Positions 44,375 through 53,105 of a DNA stretch of 64,000 bases are shown here, piece by piece. This stretch comes from Methylococcaceae bacterium. GTDB lineage: Bacteria; Pseudomonadota; Gammaproteobacteria; Methylococcales; Methylomonadaceae. Location of the stretch: contig JAKIUK010000010.1 of the NCBI GenBank assembly GCA_021647585.1, positions 1 to 64,000 on the forward strand, in the 5' to 3' direction. The notes beneath the pieces are model-generated. The model ran no database searches. It saw nothing but the letters and a program-made list of their open reading frames with translations, and had not been told where the DNA came from. The position numbers and the translations under genes were made by a program. Positions within the stretch are counted from its first letter, which is position 1, and each line of letters opens with the position of its first letter.

Positions 44375-46804
44375 CTATTTAAAATTCTTGCCACCCAAAT
44401 CATGCGCATTTGAGTGTATCCAGCTAATTGCCGCATCAAGGTTATCCTTAATTTTATTACCTTCCCAGGTCAGTGCTTCTGCGATAATTGGCACACCTGA
44501 TGCGTTCACTTCATGACAAGACGCACATAATAATGGCCCATGACTACCGTCTGGGTTATATTGTGCCGCTTGCTTATACGTTGTAGGATCAACCGTTGGT
44601 GTAACCGGATACAAGCCATGAATAGATTCATGACAAGCCTGACAAGCTAAACCCGCATGACCTTTTGAATAACGCATCACACTGTATTTACCAGGTTGAT
44701 TAATTGGAAAAGCGACTCCACCCTGCCCTTCAACATAAGGTGGCGCATGACAGTCTGCGCAATGAGGCACACCGGGTGACAACCAATAATCACGACCATG
44801 ACTGGCTGCATCATATGGAACTGCCGCTATACCCGTCGCATCATCCGGTAATTGCAGGGAAGATAGTTTGGCTGATGGATTAGCAGATAACAAGGTAATA
44901 TTGACATCGCCATCTTCATCCTTAGTCACTAAAGGCGCACCATCTTTCATTGCTATAACAGCAATATCCGGCACCATTCTATCTTTGGCCCAGGTCAGTA
45001 AAATACCTGATTTTGATGGCGTATCATGCCCGTTTTTATCTAGTACAACTTTAGGGTCCAAATATTTATTTTCTAAAGTTTTCCGGCTTACACCAATCGC
45101 TTTGGCAATCTCATTGAGAGATTTATTGCGAATGGTTTTACCTGTTTGCTTAAAGGCATTTATCAAATCATCACGTTGATACAGTTCACGAGACAACTGG
45201 CTGTGGCAGTTTGTGCACCACAACCCTTTACCACCTTGACCATTGCCAATGTTAGACACATTAGTTTGCATCCATTGTCCGACTGCATTCAGATATTCAG
45301 GTGTTCCTACTCCATCTTTGTCTTTATTTGGGTTTGAATGCACATCACGCCCTGCAAAACAGCCGCCTTTGGTATCTCGATTGTCCGACTTGGCATAAAA
45401 GTTTTTGCCACTGGGTGTTATTGGATAACCTTCCATACCGCCATCTTGTCTGTGAGCGGGGTGGCAGCCGGCACAAGTCCCTGTTCGTCCTTCTGCATCA
45501 GGCAATGGGCGAAGCGTCTGATGAACTCGGTGTAATGCTTCAGATAGTGCCATAATTGGGGTATCCCAAGATTCCAAAGTGTCACTACCAGAAAGAACCT
45601 GAGCAACACCTTTAGACTGAAGCACTCCAATCACATTATCGGCATGACATTGCTGACACAAAACAGGATCATTACCCAAGCGGTTTTGCGTAGCTCGACT
45701 GGATGGATCGTATTTAGCAAGAAACTGGGTACCATGACGTGCATCATGAATCTGCAAAATAGAGATTGATGTCGCTTTCAAGTCTGCCATATAGGGTGTT
45801 GCACCCAGTCCTTTCCAAAATGCTTTTTCCTGTTTGTATAAGGTAAATGTGTCACCGTTGGCATTGGCATTGGCATGACAGTTAGAACAGTTAGGCACAT
45901 CAATCGGGTTGGTACCGATAAATTTAACCGGCTTGCCAGTATGGCTGTCAATTACCGGCTTCCCACTTTTAGCATCAACCAGACCGACCCAAGCTTCCTG
46001 ATAGGGACGAATGTCACTTTCCACAATTTCCAGTGGACTTTTCTTCATCAACTCATCATAAAATGGCGTCAGTGGTAGGCCTAATGCATCCCAAATACCT
46101 GGATTAGTTAATACTATTGGCACATTATCCAAAACTGGAGACTTGGTATAAACCACCGTCCCGGTGTCACCGGTATAATGTAGATGACCATTTTTCAAAG
46201 GCATACCGGATGGCCCAGCATCTCGCGGTATAGGTAATTCGATACCAATACGTTTCTTTTCACTGTCCTTACTGGTTTTTTTTGGGTTACTGCCTTTTAA
46301 GTCTTTATAAATATATAGATGCGTGAAATAAGCGTTGCCTACATTTTCATTTTTACTGTATTTACCATCTTTATTTACATCGTAAGGAATATTCCAGTAC
46401 GCCAGCTTGGTTCCTTCCGAAAAAGTATTGTCAATATGACCATATTCAAGCTTCATGCGTTTTTTACCGTCTAACAAAACTGTTGGATCTTTTGGATCTG
46501 CTTTCAGTAATTTAGGAAAACTGTAAGGGCCATCTGCCGTCTTTACCACCTGACTTTGTATTGAATTATAGGGTGGCAAAATACAGCAATAGGAAAAATC
46601 AAACCCCGTACAATGCATTCCCAATTCATAATTGATAGTAATGTTGTAATCATTTTTCGGTTTTTGTTTATCACTAACTTCAGTATTGCTAATGGGGCTG
46701 TTCCTGACTATGGCTTCCTTTTCTGCTTCATAGGGAACATATTTAGCAAATGATGGACTAACCAACAGCACATTAATTAATAAAAGAAAAAATATATTTT
46801 TCAT
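44375..46804 (-). CDS. Exported seven-heme c-type cytochrome
   Basis: An 809-residue multiheme cytochrome (signal ending SFAKY). I count seven CxxCH sites: CSNCH, CQQCH, CAGCH, CTNCH, CADCH, CQACH and CASCH. All fall after about residue 310. The N-terminal 300 residues have no heme motif but carry GMHCTGFDFSYCC with three cysteines. The ATG at 46804 has AAGGG upstream; a GTG three codons earlier is less likely. It follows the diheme cytochrome gene by 14 bases, suggesting it delivers or receives electrons with that protein and the ba3 oxidase. The substrate is unknown. Confidence 0.82.
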   Translation of the reverse strand: MKNIFFLLLINVLLVSPSFAKYVPYEAEKEAIVRNSPISNTEVSDKQKPKNDYNITINYELGMHCTGFDFSYCCILPPYNSIQSQVVKTADGPYSFPKLLKADPKDPTVLLDGKKRMKLEYGHIDNTFSEGTKLAYWNIPYDVNKDGKYSKNENVGNAYFTHLYIYKDLKGSNPKKTSKDSEKKRIGIELPIPRDAGPSGMPLKNGHLHYTGDTGTVVYTKSPVLDNVPIVLTNPGIWDALGLPLTPFYDELMKKSPLEIVESDIRPYQEAWVGLVDAKSGKPVIDSHTGKPVKFIGTNPIDVPNCSNCHANANANGDTFTLYKQEKAFWKGLGATPYMADLKATSISILQIHDARHGTQFLAKYDPSSRATQNRLGNDPVLCQQCHADNVIGVLQSKGVAQVLSGSDTLESWDTPIMALSEALHRVHQTLRPLPDAEGRTGTCAGCHPAHRQDGGMEGYPITPSGKNFYAKSDNRDTKGGCFAGRDVHSNPNKDKDGVGTPEYLNAVGQWMQTNVSNIGNGQGGKGLWCTNCHSQLSRELYQRDDLINAFKQTGKTIRNKSLNEIAKAIGVSRKTLENKYLDPKVVLDKNGHDTPSKSGILLTWAKDRMVPDIAVIAMKDGAPLVTKDEDGDVNITLLSANPSAKLSSLQLPDDATGIAAVPYDAASHGRDYWLSPGVPHCADCHAPPYVEGQGGVAFPINQPGKYSVMRYSKGHAGLACQACHESIHGLYPVTPTVDPTTYKQAAQYNPDGSHGPLLCASCHEVNASGVPIIAEALTWEGNKIKDNLDAAISWIHSNAHDLGGKNFK

Positions 46805-46818
46805 GCTTATCACCCTTA

Positions 46819-47460
46819 TTATTTTTGATTATAGAATTGGGCTAATTGCCTGATGTCTTCATCACTTAATTGTTCGGCAATCAAACGCATTCGACTATAA
46901 ATATCATTATGCCTTATCCCGGTTTTATATTCAGTCAGTGTATTTACTAAGTATTCCACTTGTTGACCTGCCAGAGCTGGGATATCCTGTTTTTCTCCTT
47001 GCCCCTCACTACCGTGGCAAGCAAAGCAAGGCGGTATAATTTTTTTACCATTACCTTTAGCAACCAGTTTTTCTGCTTTGTCTAACTTAACTGAACTACT
47101 TTTGCCATTAGCAGGCATTAATGAGGCAAACCATATCGCTAAATCGGCTGAATCCTGTTCACTCAAACCTGTGGCAACCGAATTCATTAGGGCGTGAGTC
47201 CGTTTGTCATCAGCATAATCACGTAACTGCCTATAAGTGTATGTAGCTAACTGTCCGGCTAAAGAAGGAAAATCAGCCATTTGACTAACGCCTTTTTCAC
47301 CATGACAACCGGCACATGAAATTGCCAGCTGTTTTCCTTTTTGCAAGCTTCCCTGTTTAACAAAATTTAATTGCTCCGGTGTCCAGGCAATATTGGTAGC
47401 TGGCTCAGCAATAACAAACACGGGCGCGAGTAACAATAATAAAGCTATTGTAGGTTTCAT
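46819..47460 (-). CDS. Diheme c4-type cytochrome
   Basis: A 213-residue exported protein with two cytochrome c domains: CAGCH (C49-H53) and CFACH near residue 147, each followed by GEKG or GSEGQG. This is the cytochrome c4 layout. The ATG at 47460 was chosen for GGGGAT upstream; the open frame from an earlier TTG overlaps subunit I. It begins two bases after the subunit I gene ends, so it is likely the electron donor of the oxidase. Confidence 0.9.
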   Translation of the reverse strand: MKPTIALLLLLAPVFVIAEPATNIAWTPEQLNFVKQGSLQKGKQLAISCAGCHGEKGVSQMADFPSLAGQLATYTYRQLRDYADDKRTHALMNSVATGLSEQDSADLAIWFASLMPANGKSSSVKLDKAEKLVAKGNGKKIIPPCFACHGSEGQGEKQDIPALAGQQVEYLVNTLTEYKTGIRHNDIYSRMRLIAEQLSDEDIRQLAQFYNQK

Positions 47461-47462
47461 AT

Positions 47463-49088
47463 TTAATATCCCCAAGCGCTTGAATCGTATGTATCCAAAA
47501 AGAAGAACTGTAAAATAGGAATACCAAAACTAATGGCCATGAATACCGCAATCACTTTATTCCATAGTTTTATATCATTGAGATATTCAGGTAAATCCTT
47601 AACAGCATGTAAGGGTTCTGCATATTCAACCTGCCCTTCAAACACCTCTGTAGTGGCATTAAATTGTGTTTTAACCAGTAAATAAATAAACAAGCATGCC
47701 GAGCCTAATAATACCAAACCGCCCAAAATCATTAGCAGTTCATAAGGTTTCCAGGACAAGGTCATCAAGTTATTATAAACAACACTGGAAATTCGGCGAG
47801 GCTGACCTAACAAACCCAATACATGCCAGGGCGTAGTCATAATACTCATACCGATAAACCAGGTCCATAACTGCACTAATGCCAGGTTATTTGAGTACAA
47901 AGGTTTCTTAGTCAGAATAGGCCATAAATAATAAGCAATGGCAAAGTACATAATGACCGTTGTACCGGCAAAAATCAGATGAAAATGTCCTGGTACCCAG
48001 GCAGTGTTATGAATCATCGCATTCATCGCATAACTGGCATTTACTAAACCACCCCAGCCACCAAAAATCAGCATAAGCAAAGATAAGATAACAGAAAGTA
48101 CCATGGTATTAGTCCAGGGTAAACTACCAATCCAGCCAAACAAGCCCTTACCTCCACGTAATCGGCCTGCAATTTCCAGCGAAGCTATCACTGTAAAGCC
48201 GGTCATAAAGGTTGGAATTGCCACCACAAAAGTACCCACACCATGTAGCATTTTCCAACCCTTTGCCTGTTCAGGATCCATGTACAAATGGTGAAAGCCG
48301 ATAGGTAAACTGAATACAACCAAGACGATAAATGCAGCTCTTGCCAGCTCATCACTAAATAAAAAAGAACCTGCTTGTTTAGGTACAAAGACATAAAAAG
48401 CAGTATAAGCAGGAAGTAACCAGAAATACACAATAGGATGTAAAGTCCAGGCGAAAAGTGTACGCGCCATTCCCACATCAATAGTATCAGTCCAGCCTAG
48501 AGACCAAGGAACAATCAGAAACAATGACTCTAACGCAACACCGGCACTGGTCCATAACCACAATAATGCATTCATGGTGGTAGCAAACATGGCTAGGGGA
48601 ATTGTCTTTCCAGGGTTCTCTTGTTTCCATTGCAGAAACATCACAATCATGATGCCACACCAGACCCAGGACCCAACAATTAATAAGGTTGCGCCTAAAT
48701 AAAACACAAAAGCTGCCTGTATTGGAGGATAAAAGGTATACATTACCGAGGCAAAACCGGTCAGTAAGGGAATAGCGGCTAACACCGTACCCAGTAGTGC
48801 CAAACTAAACCCACCCCATGCCAACTGTTTATTCCAGACCGGTACTTTTAAGGATGTACTGGCTGTATAATAACCAAACCCCATAATAAAAAAGGTGGTT
48901 AATACAAACGCCATTAATACGCCATGTGTACTTACAGAGGCAAAATAAACGGTAGGTGAACTTAAGATTTCAAACAGGCCACTGCGTTCCAGAACCTGAT
49001 ATTCACCCATGAAACAAGCGAGTATAAAGGCAATAAATGCCACCCACATATGGCTTAAAGCGAGATTTTTTGCAGTATTATCATTCAT
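47463..49088 (-). CDS. ba3-type cytochrome c oxidase subunit I
   Basis: A 541-residue heme-copper oxidase subunit with 13 or so helices. Heme ligand H55 (STHGVLMAF), CuB ligands H217 (with Tyr221 in HPIVYFWLLPAY), H266 and H267 (FHHLYMD), and heme ligands H368 and H370 (PGHFHL) are in place. The pattern is that of type B (ba3-like) oxidases. It reduces oxygen in the inner membrane. The ATG overlaps the stop of subunit II (TAATG). Confidence 0.93.
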   Translation of the reverse strand: MNDNTAKNLALSHMWVAFIAFILACFMGEYQVLERSGLFEILSSPTVYFASVSTHGVLMAFVLTTFFIMGFGYYTASTSLKVPVWNKQLAWGGFSLALLGTVLAAIPLLTGFASVMYTFYPPIQAAFVFYLGATLLIVGSWVWCGIMIVMFLQWKQENPGKTIPLAMFATTMNALLWLWTSAGVALESLFLIVPWSLGWTDTIDVGMARTLFAWTLHPIVYFWLLPAYTAFYVFVPKQAGSFLFSDELARAAFIVLVVFSLPIGFHHLYMDPEQAKGWKMLHGVGTFVVAIPTFMTGFTVIASLEIAGRLRGGKGLFGWIGSLPWTNTMVLSVILSLLMLIFGGWGGLVNASYAMNAMIHNTAWVPGHFHLIFAGTTVIMYFAIAYYLWPILTKKPLYSNNLALVQLWTWFIGMSIMTTPWHVLGLLGQPRRISSVVYNNLMTLSWKPYELLMILGGLVLLGSACLFIYLLVKTQFNATTEVFEGQVEYAEPLHAVKDLPEYLNDIKLWNKVIAVFMAISFGIPILQFFFLDTYDSSAWGY

Positions 49089-49612
49089 TATTCTTTAACT
49101 CCCGTCGAAGATATTTGTGGTGCTATCCATTGATCTTTCTCTACCACATCAATTTTACTCCACATATGATCATGACCTAATCCACAATACTCATTACACA
49201 AGACGGGATAATTTCCAGGTTTAGGAAAAGAGGTTTCTATTTGAGCAACAAACCCTGGAACAATCATGGTACTCATATTCGTCATAGGTATATGTACTCC
49301 ATGCAAAACATCAATACTCACCCAGCGAAAAGTCAATTTTGTTTCTGCAGGAACAGCAATTTTTTTAGGGAAAAATGAATAGCGACCAGCAACCATTCTG
49401 ACGGTAATATCGCCATTTGCATCAACTTGAACACCTAAATTATCTTCTGCGAACTCTTCACTTAAATGCAGTTTAGCTGAATCTATAGTTTCAACATTAC
49501 TGGGTGCGTTTACGCCATGAAACAAAGCATCAATCATGATGATACCAACAAAAAGGGCACAAATAGCTAAAACTATTTGTGCCCATTTCTTTTCTAAAGG
49601 ATCAATATGCAT
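49088..49612 (-). CDS. ba3-type cytochrome c oxidase subunit II (CuA)
   Basis: A 174-residue membrane-anchored CuA protein: one N-terminal helix (about 12-32) and a cupredoxin domain. CuA ligands H104, C139, C143, H147 and M150 are all present (CNEYCGLGHDHM). It takes electrons from a cytochrome c. It is short, as in ba3 oxidases. It lies 8 bases after the small subunit gene. Confidence 0.94.
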   Translation of the reverse strand: MHIDPLEKKWAQIVLAICALFVGIIMIDALFHGVNAPSNVETIDSAKLHLSEEFAEDNLGVQVDANGDITVRMVAGRYSFFPKKIAVPAETKLTFRWVSIDVLHGVHIPMTNMSTMIVPGFVAQIETSFPKPGNYPVLCNEYCGLGHDHMWSKIDVVEKDQWIAPQISSTGVKE

Positions 49613-49620
49613 GACACCCC

Positions 49621-49773
49621 CTAATTGATGATGCCACGGGGAAGGAATACCCCGTAATACAGAAATAACCAGCCTATCACCATACTTGCACTCACCGTAA
49701 GCATTAGAACCCAGGTGCCAACAGGTGAACTTTCCAATATTTTTTTTCGTTCTTCTTCGCTGAGTTGTTTCAT
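49621..49773 (-). CDS. Small oxidase subunit IIa-like protein (50 residues)
   Basis: A 50-residue reading frame starting MKQLSEEERKK, with GAGGGG just before the ATG. The single helix (about 20-40) and ending VFLPRG resemble subunit IIa of Thermus ba3 oxidase (ending VFFARG), here with a longer charged N-terminus. It sits directly upstream of subunit II in the same operon. The similarity is by eye over a very short span, so the name is provisional. Confidence 0.7.
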   Translation of the reverse strand: MKQLSEEERKKILESSPVGTWVLMLTVSASMVIGWLFLYYGVFLPRGIIN

Positions 49774-50160
49774 ATTCCCCTCGAGTGTAAAGTGTGTGTA
49801 ATAAAACAGTGCAATAAAATAGTTATTTAGTACATTAAAAATAACTAATATATCAACACTATAATTCTTGTGTCAATTTTATCCTTTAAATTTGATGAAA
49901 AAATATTTTGGAGTCTACTACTTTCTTGAGATCAGGTAGCTTAAAACATTTTTCTCTCTGGCCTTCTCTTGCGGCTTAATGCTAGCAGACTACTATTCCG
50001 CTACCAAAATACTAGACTGAGGCAAGAACAAGAACCGCTGAAATTTTCCAGGCCAATCCATAATCCCAATTAAATGAAGTTCCATTTCCTGCCGATACTT
50101 GCAGTTGCTAATCTCTCCCTTATTCTAAAAAGTACCAAATATTTCTGCTACCAATATTAC

Positions 50161-50327
50161 CTAGGAGGCTGTCCGAGAATAGAAGAGTCTACTGCGGAAA
50201 AGCTAATTTTGGCCAGATTTTCTGATTATTTTCGTAGAAGAGCCTGCTATTCGCCTCAAAAAATCGAAAAACCTGAATCAAAATAGCTCTCCCTCGCTAC
50301 GACTTCTATTCTCGGACAGCCTCCTAG
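50161..50327. mobile_element. MITE-like element, family B (167 bp)
   Basis: The left end CTAGGAGGCTGTCCGAGAAT (with AGAAG next) is the exact inverse of the right end over 25 bases. Both ends are bounded by CTAG, which would fit a CTAG target duplication as seen with IS5-type elements. The interior has no gene. It lies between the oxidase operon and the PrsT-like gene; a single terminus recurs at 42917-42937. Confidence 0.85.
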
Positions 50328-50339
50328 TTTGAACTAAAT

Positions 50340-52721
50340 CTACATAGCCTTTAGTCTTTTCAATTCGGATTTTGCTACATCCAGGCCATTATATTGGGCA
50401 TTTTCAACTATCGCCTTTTCAAGTTCCAGTTTCGCTTCTTCAATTCTACCTTTCTCAATATAAACCATGCCTAAATGATAATGCATTTCTGGAATGATGC
50501 CTTCTTTTTTCATCACTGACTCAAGGGCAATCAAAGCATCATCCACTTTTCCATTCTTGTAACTTACCCATCCATAAGTATCAAGAATTGCGGGATACTC
50601 TGAATTTTTCAACGAAGAAACCAAAGCATAGGCTTGCTGTAGTCTATGTTTATCAGAGCTTTCCACTAGTAATGCAGCCATATTATTCGCTGCAAATACA
50701 TTGTCAGATTCTATAAGCAATAATTTTTCATATGCTTCAATTGCCTTTTCCTTGTCGCCAGCAACCGTATTCAATCCTCCTAAACGCATCAGAAAATTAG
50801 TACTTTTAGGTATAGCGGTTAATCCTCGCTGAAAAACATTAATAAGCTTATCCAGTTGTTTCTGAGCCACATAAACTGATGCCAGGTTTTCATAACCCAA
50901 CTCGATTTTAGGCTTAAGTTCTACAACGCGTTCATACAAACGCTCAGCATCAGTAAACTGCTTGTTTTGTCGATACACTTCAGCACGCATGGTTAATAAG
51001 ACAGGATTATCTTTATCCTCAGTAAGAATATCATCCAGTAAACTTTCTGCTTTATCTTGTTGTTTCAAAGCAAGATAACTATTAACTAACCCTGCCAGCA
51101 CTTCTGGCTCTGCAGGTTTTGTAGCTAAAATTTTATTAAATTCGCCAATAGCATCCTTATATTTCTTTTGTGCTACGTATAACTGAGCGAGTTTATAATG
51201 CGGTAATTCTTTAGTCTCTGACTTTTGCAAAAGTTCGTTTGCAATTTTTTCAGCTTTGCTCCATTCTTTGTTGTTACCATACAAATCAATTAGCATAACG
51301 GCAATATCTCGATCATCCTGAAACATTCCCTGTGATTTTTCTAATATTTCGATTGCCCCTTTCTCATCCTTTAATCGAACCTTTACTCGAGCCAAGTTTT
51401 TTACTGCAAGCAATGTTTTTGGATTGACCAATAATACTTTTTCTAGTGTTTCCTGAGCCAGTTCGTACTTATTCGCTTGTATTTGTGCAATAGCCTGTAA
51501 CATCAAAGCCTTTTCATTCTGCGGCTCATCCCTCAATACAGTTCTGACATCAGCAATGGCACCATCAAAATCCATTTCCTTTAGTAAAAAACCCGCTCTA
51601 AACAACAGAGCTTTAGAGTTTCGTGAATCGAGTCCAATCACCTCTTCTATCAATTTTCTAGCTTTAACAGCATCGCCTTTAAAATTAATAAAATTTGCCA
51701 ATTTAATGCGCGCTTCTATACCCGAGGCACCCAATTTATCATTTTCAATTATTGCCTCAAGAATCTGCTGAATTTTTTTCGGCTGATCTTTAAACAAAGT
51801 TAACTTTGCAAATCTAAAACCAAAGTTTTCCGGGCTTTCGCTAATTAATTGATCTAATTTCTTTTCAGCCCTCTCAACACCATACTGACGATTTAAAAAA
51901 TCAACCAATACTAATTTTGGCTGATCTTTATCCGGCAGTTGTTTAACCAGTTTATTTAAAACTTCCTCAGCCGAATCATTTTTTTTCTCAGCAACATAAA
52001 GCTTTGCCAAATTATAATAAAGATTTTCGTTGTGTGGAAATCGTTGAATCAATGAATTATATAGAATCTTCGCTTCATTCTTTTTATCGTCATCCAGCAA
52101 AGTTTTAATTTTTAGCAATGCCAACCTCAATTTATCTGGATGTGCAGCCAAAGCATTTTCCAAAATAGACTTTGCTTCTGATAGTTTATTTTCTTTGCCT
52201 AGTATATTCATCATCAATAATGAGGCTTCATAATGCCCAGGCTCTATTTCCAATACTTTTTTCAATAACGATTTTGCTTGTGCCTTTTCATTTTTGGACA
52301 AATGAATAGTTGCCTTTAAAGCAAGAGCATCTGGATTATCAGGTTGCTTTGCCAATACAATTTCCACCTTTTCAGATGCTTTTTCCGTATCTTTACTAAA
52401 TAAAAGTAACTTTCCCAACTTTAGTTGAGCTTCAAAATGATCCGGCTTGGCCTCAACAACAGCTGACAAATTGCCAAACATTTTTCGCCAGTTCTGATTT
52501 TTTTCAGCGGCAAGAGCTGTTAAATATCTTGCTTCAATGTTTTTAGGGTTTATTTGTAAAACGTTCTTTAGCTCAACCTGCATTTTTTCATAGTTAGCCT
52601 CATCGAAATATATTTGAGCTCTACTGAGATACTTAGCTTCCCTGTCTTTAGCACCATCGCATCCTGCTAAAAAAAGAAAACACCCTCCTAAAAACAGCAA
52701 TAAAACTTTTTTATCTCGCAT
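50340..52721 (-). CDS. prsT: PrsT-like TPR lipoprotein of a PEP-CTERM system
   Basis: A 793-residue protein. The lipobox LAGC (near residue 20) marks a lipoprotein, and the rest is about 20 tetratricopeptide repeats (for example YEKMQVELKNVLQINPKN). PrsT-type proteins occur next to exosortases and polysaccharide genes, and here the exosortase is 2.2 kb away. It probably acts in exopolysaccharide export or in organising sorted proteins. The name is by context and size. Confidence 0.75.
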   Translation of the reverse strand: MRDKKVLLLFLGGCFLFLAGCDGAKDREAKYLSRAQIYFDEANYEKMQVELKNVLQINPKNIEARYLTALAAEKNQNWRKMFGNLSAVVEAKPDHFEAQLKLGKLLLFSKDTEKASEKVEIVLAKQPDNPDALALKATIHLSKNEKAQAKSLLKKVLEIEPGHYEASLLMMNILGKENKLSEAKSILENALAAHPDKLRLALLKIKTLLDDDKKNEAKILYNSLIQRFPHNENLYYNLAKLYVAEKKNDSAEEVLNKLVKQLPDKDQPKLVLVDFLNRQYGVERAEKKLDQLISESPENFGFRFAKLTLFKDQPKKIQQILEAIIENDKLGASGIEARIKLANFINFKGDAVKARKLIEEVIGLDSRNSKALLFRAGFLLKEMDFDGAIADVRTVLRDEPQNEKALMLQAIAQIQANKYELAQETLEKVLLVNPKTLLAVKNLARVKVRLKDEKGAIEILEKSQGMFQDDRDIAVMLIDLYGNNKEWSKAEKIANELLQKSETKELPHYKLAQLYVAQKKYKDAIGEFNKILATKPAEPEVLAGLVNSYLALKQQDKAESLLDDILTEDKDNPVLLTMRAEVYRQNKQFTDAERLYERVVELKPKIELGYENLASVYVAQKQLDKLINVFQRGLTAIPKSTNFLMRLGGLNTVAGDKEKAIEAYEKLLLIESDNVFAANNMAALLVESSDKHRLQQAYALVSSLKNSEYPAILDTYGWVSYKNGKVDDALIALESVMKKEGIIPEMHYHLGMVYIEKGRIEEAKLELEKAIVENAQYNGLDVAKSELKRLKAM

Positions 52722-52800
52722 TTTTCCCTCAATTTAATACTAACGCTTAAAAAACAGTTCTAAATACCCCATCTATATTTAGAATTTATAAAACCATAAT

Positions 52801-52994
52801 ATATCCTGGTTACCCATGAGTCTCCGCCTTATAGATGAGTATAAGGTGACACCTTCCACATCGTCATCCTCGAGGTCTTTTATTGGGGACCAATTAATGC
52901 AAAAAGTAAATTTCTACTAACAGAATGTAGGAATGACGGGGCTGTGTGTTCCATTTTTCAAAATGGAGGAAGCTCATGGGTAATCAGGTAATAT
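52801..52994. mobile_element. MITE-like element, family E (about 194 bp)
   Basis: ATATCCTGGTTACCCATGAG on the left pairs with the inverse of CTCATGGGTAATCAGGTAATAT on the right, with one mismatch and one short gap. The interior has no frame of interest. It fills most of the gap between the PrsT-like gene and the glycosyltransferase gene. Confidence 0.65.
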
Positions 52995-53105
52995 CATATT
53001 TATAATTCTCTAACAAAATCTCAAAATAAACATTTTCTCTATGACTGATAAACGGCAATTGAGCAAAGGCATAGATATCATTTGGTCAAAATAATAGTAA
53101 AAAAA

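Noticed and set aside
50074..50286. A 70-codon frame before the PrsT-like gene
   Set aside because: It runs through the family B element and has no ribosome site or signal.
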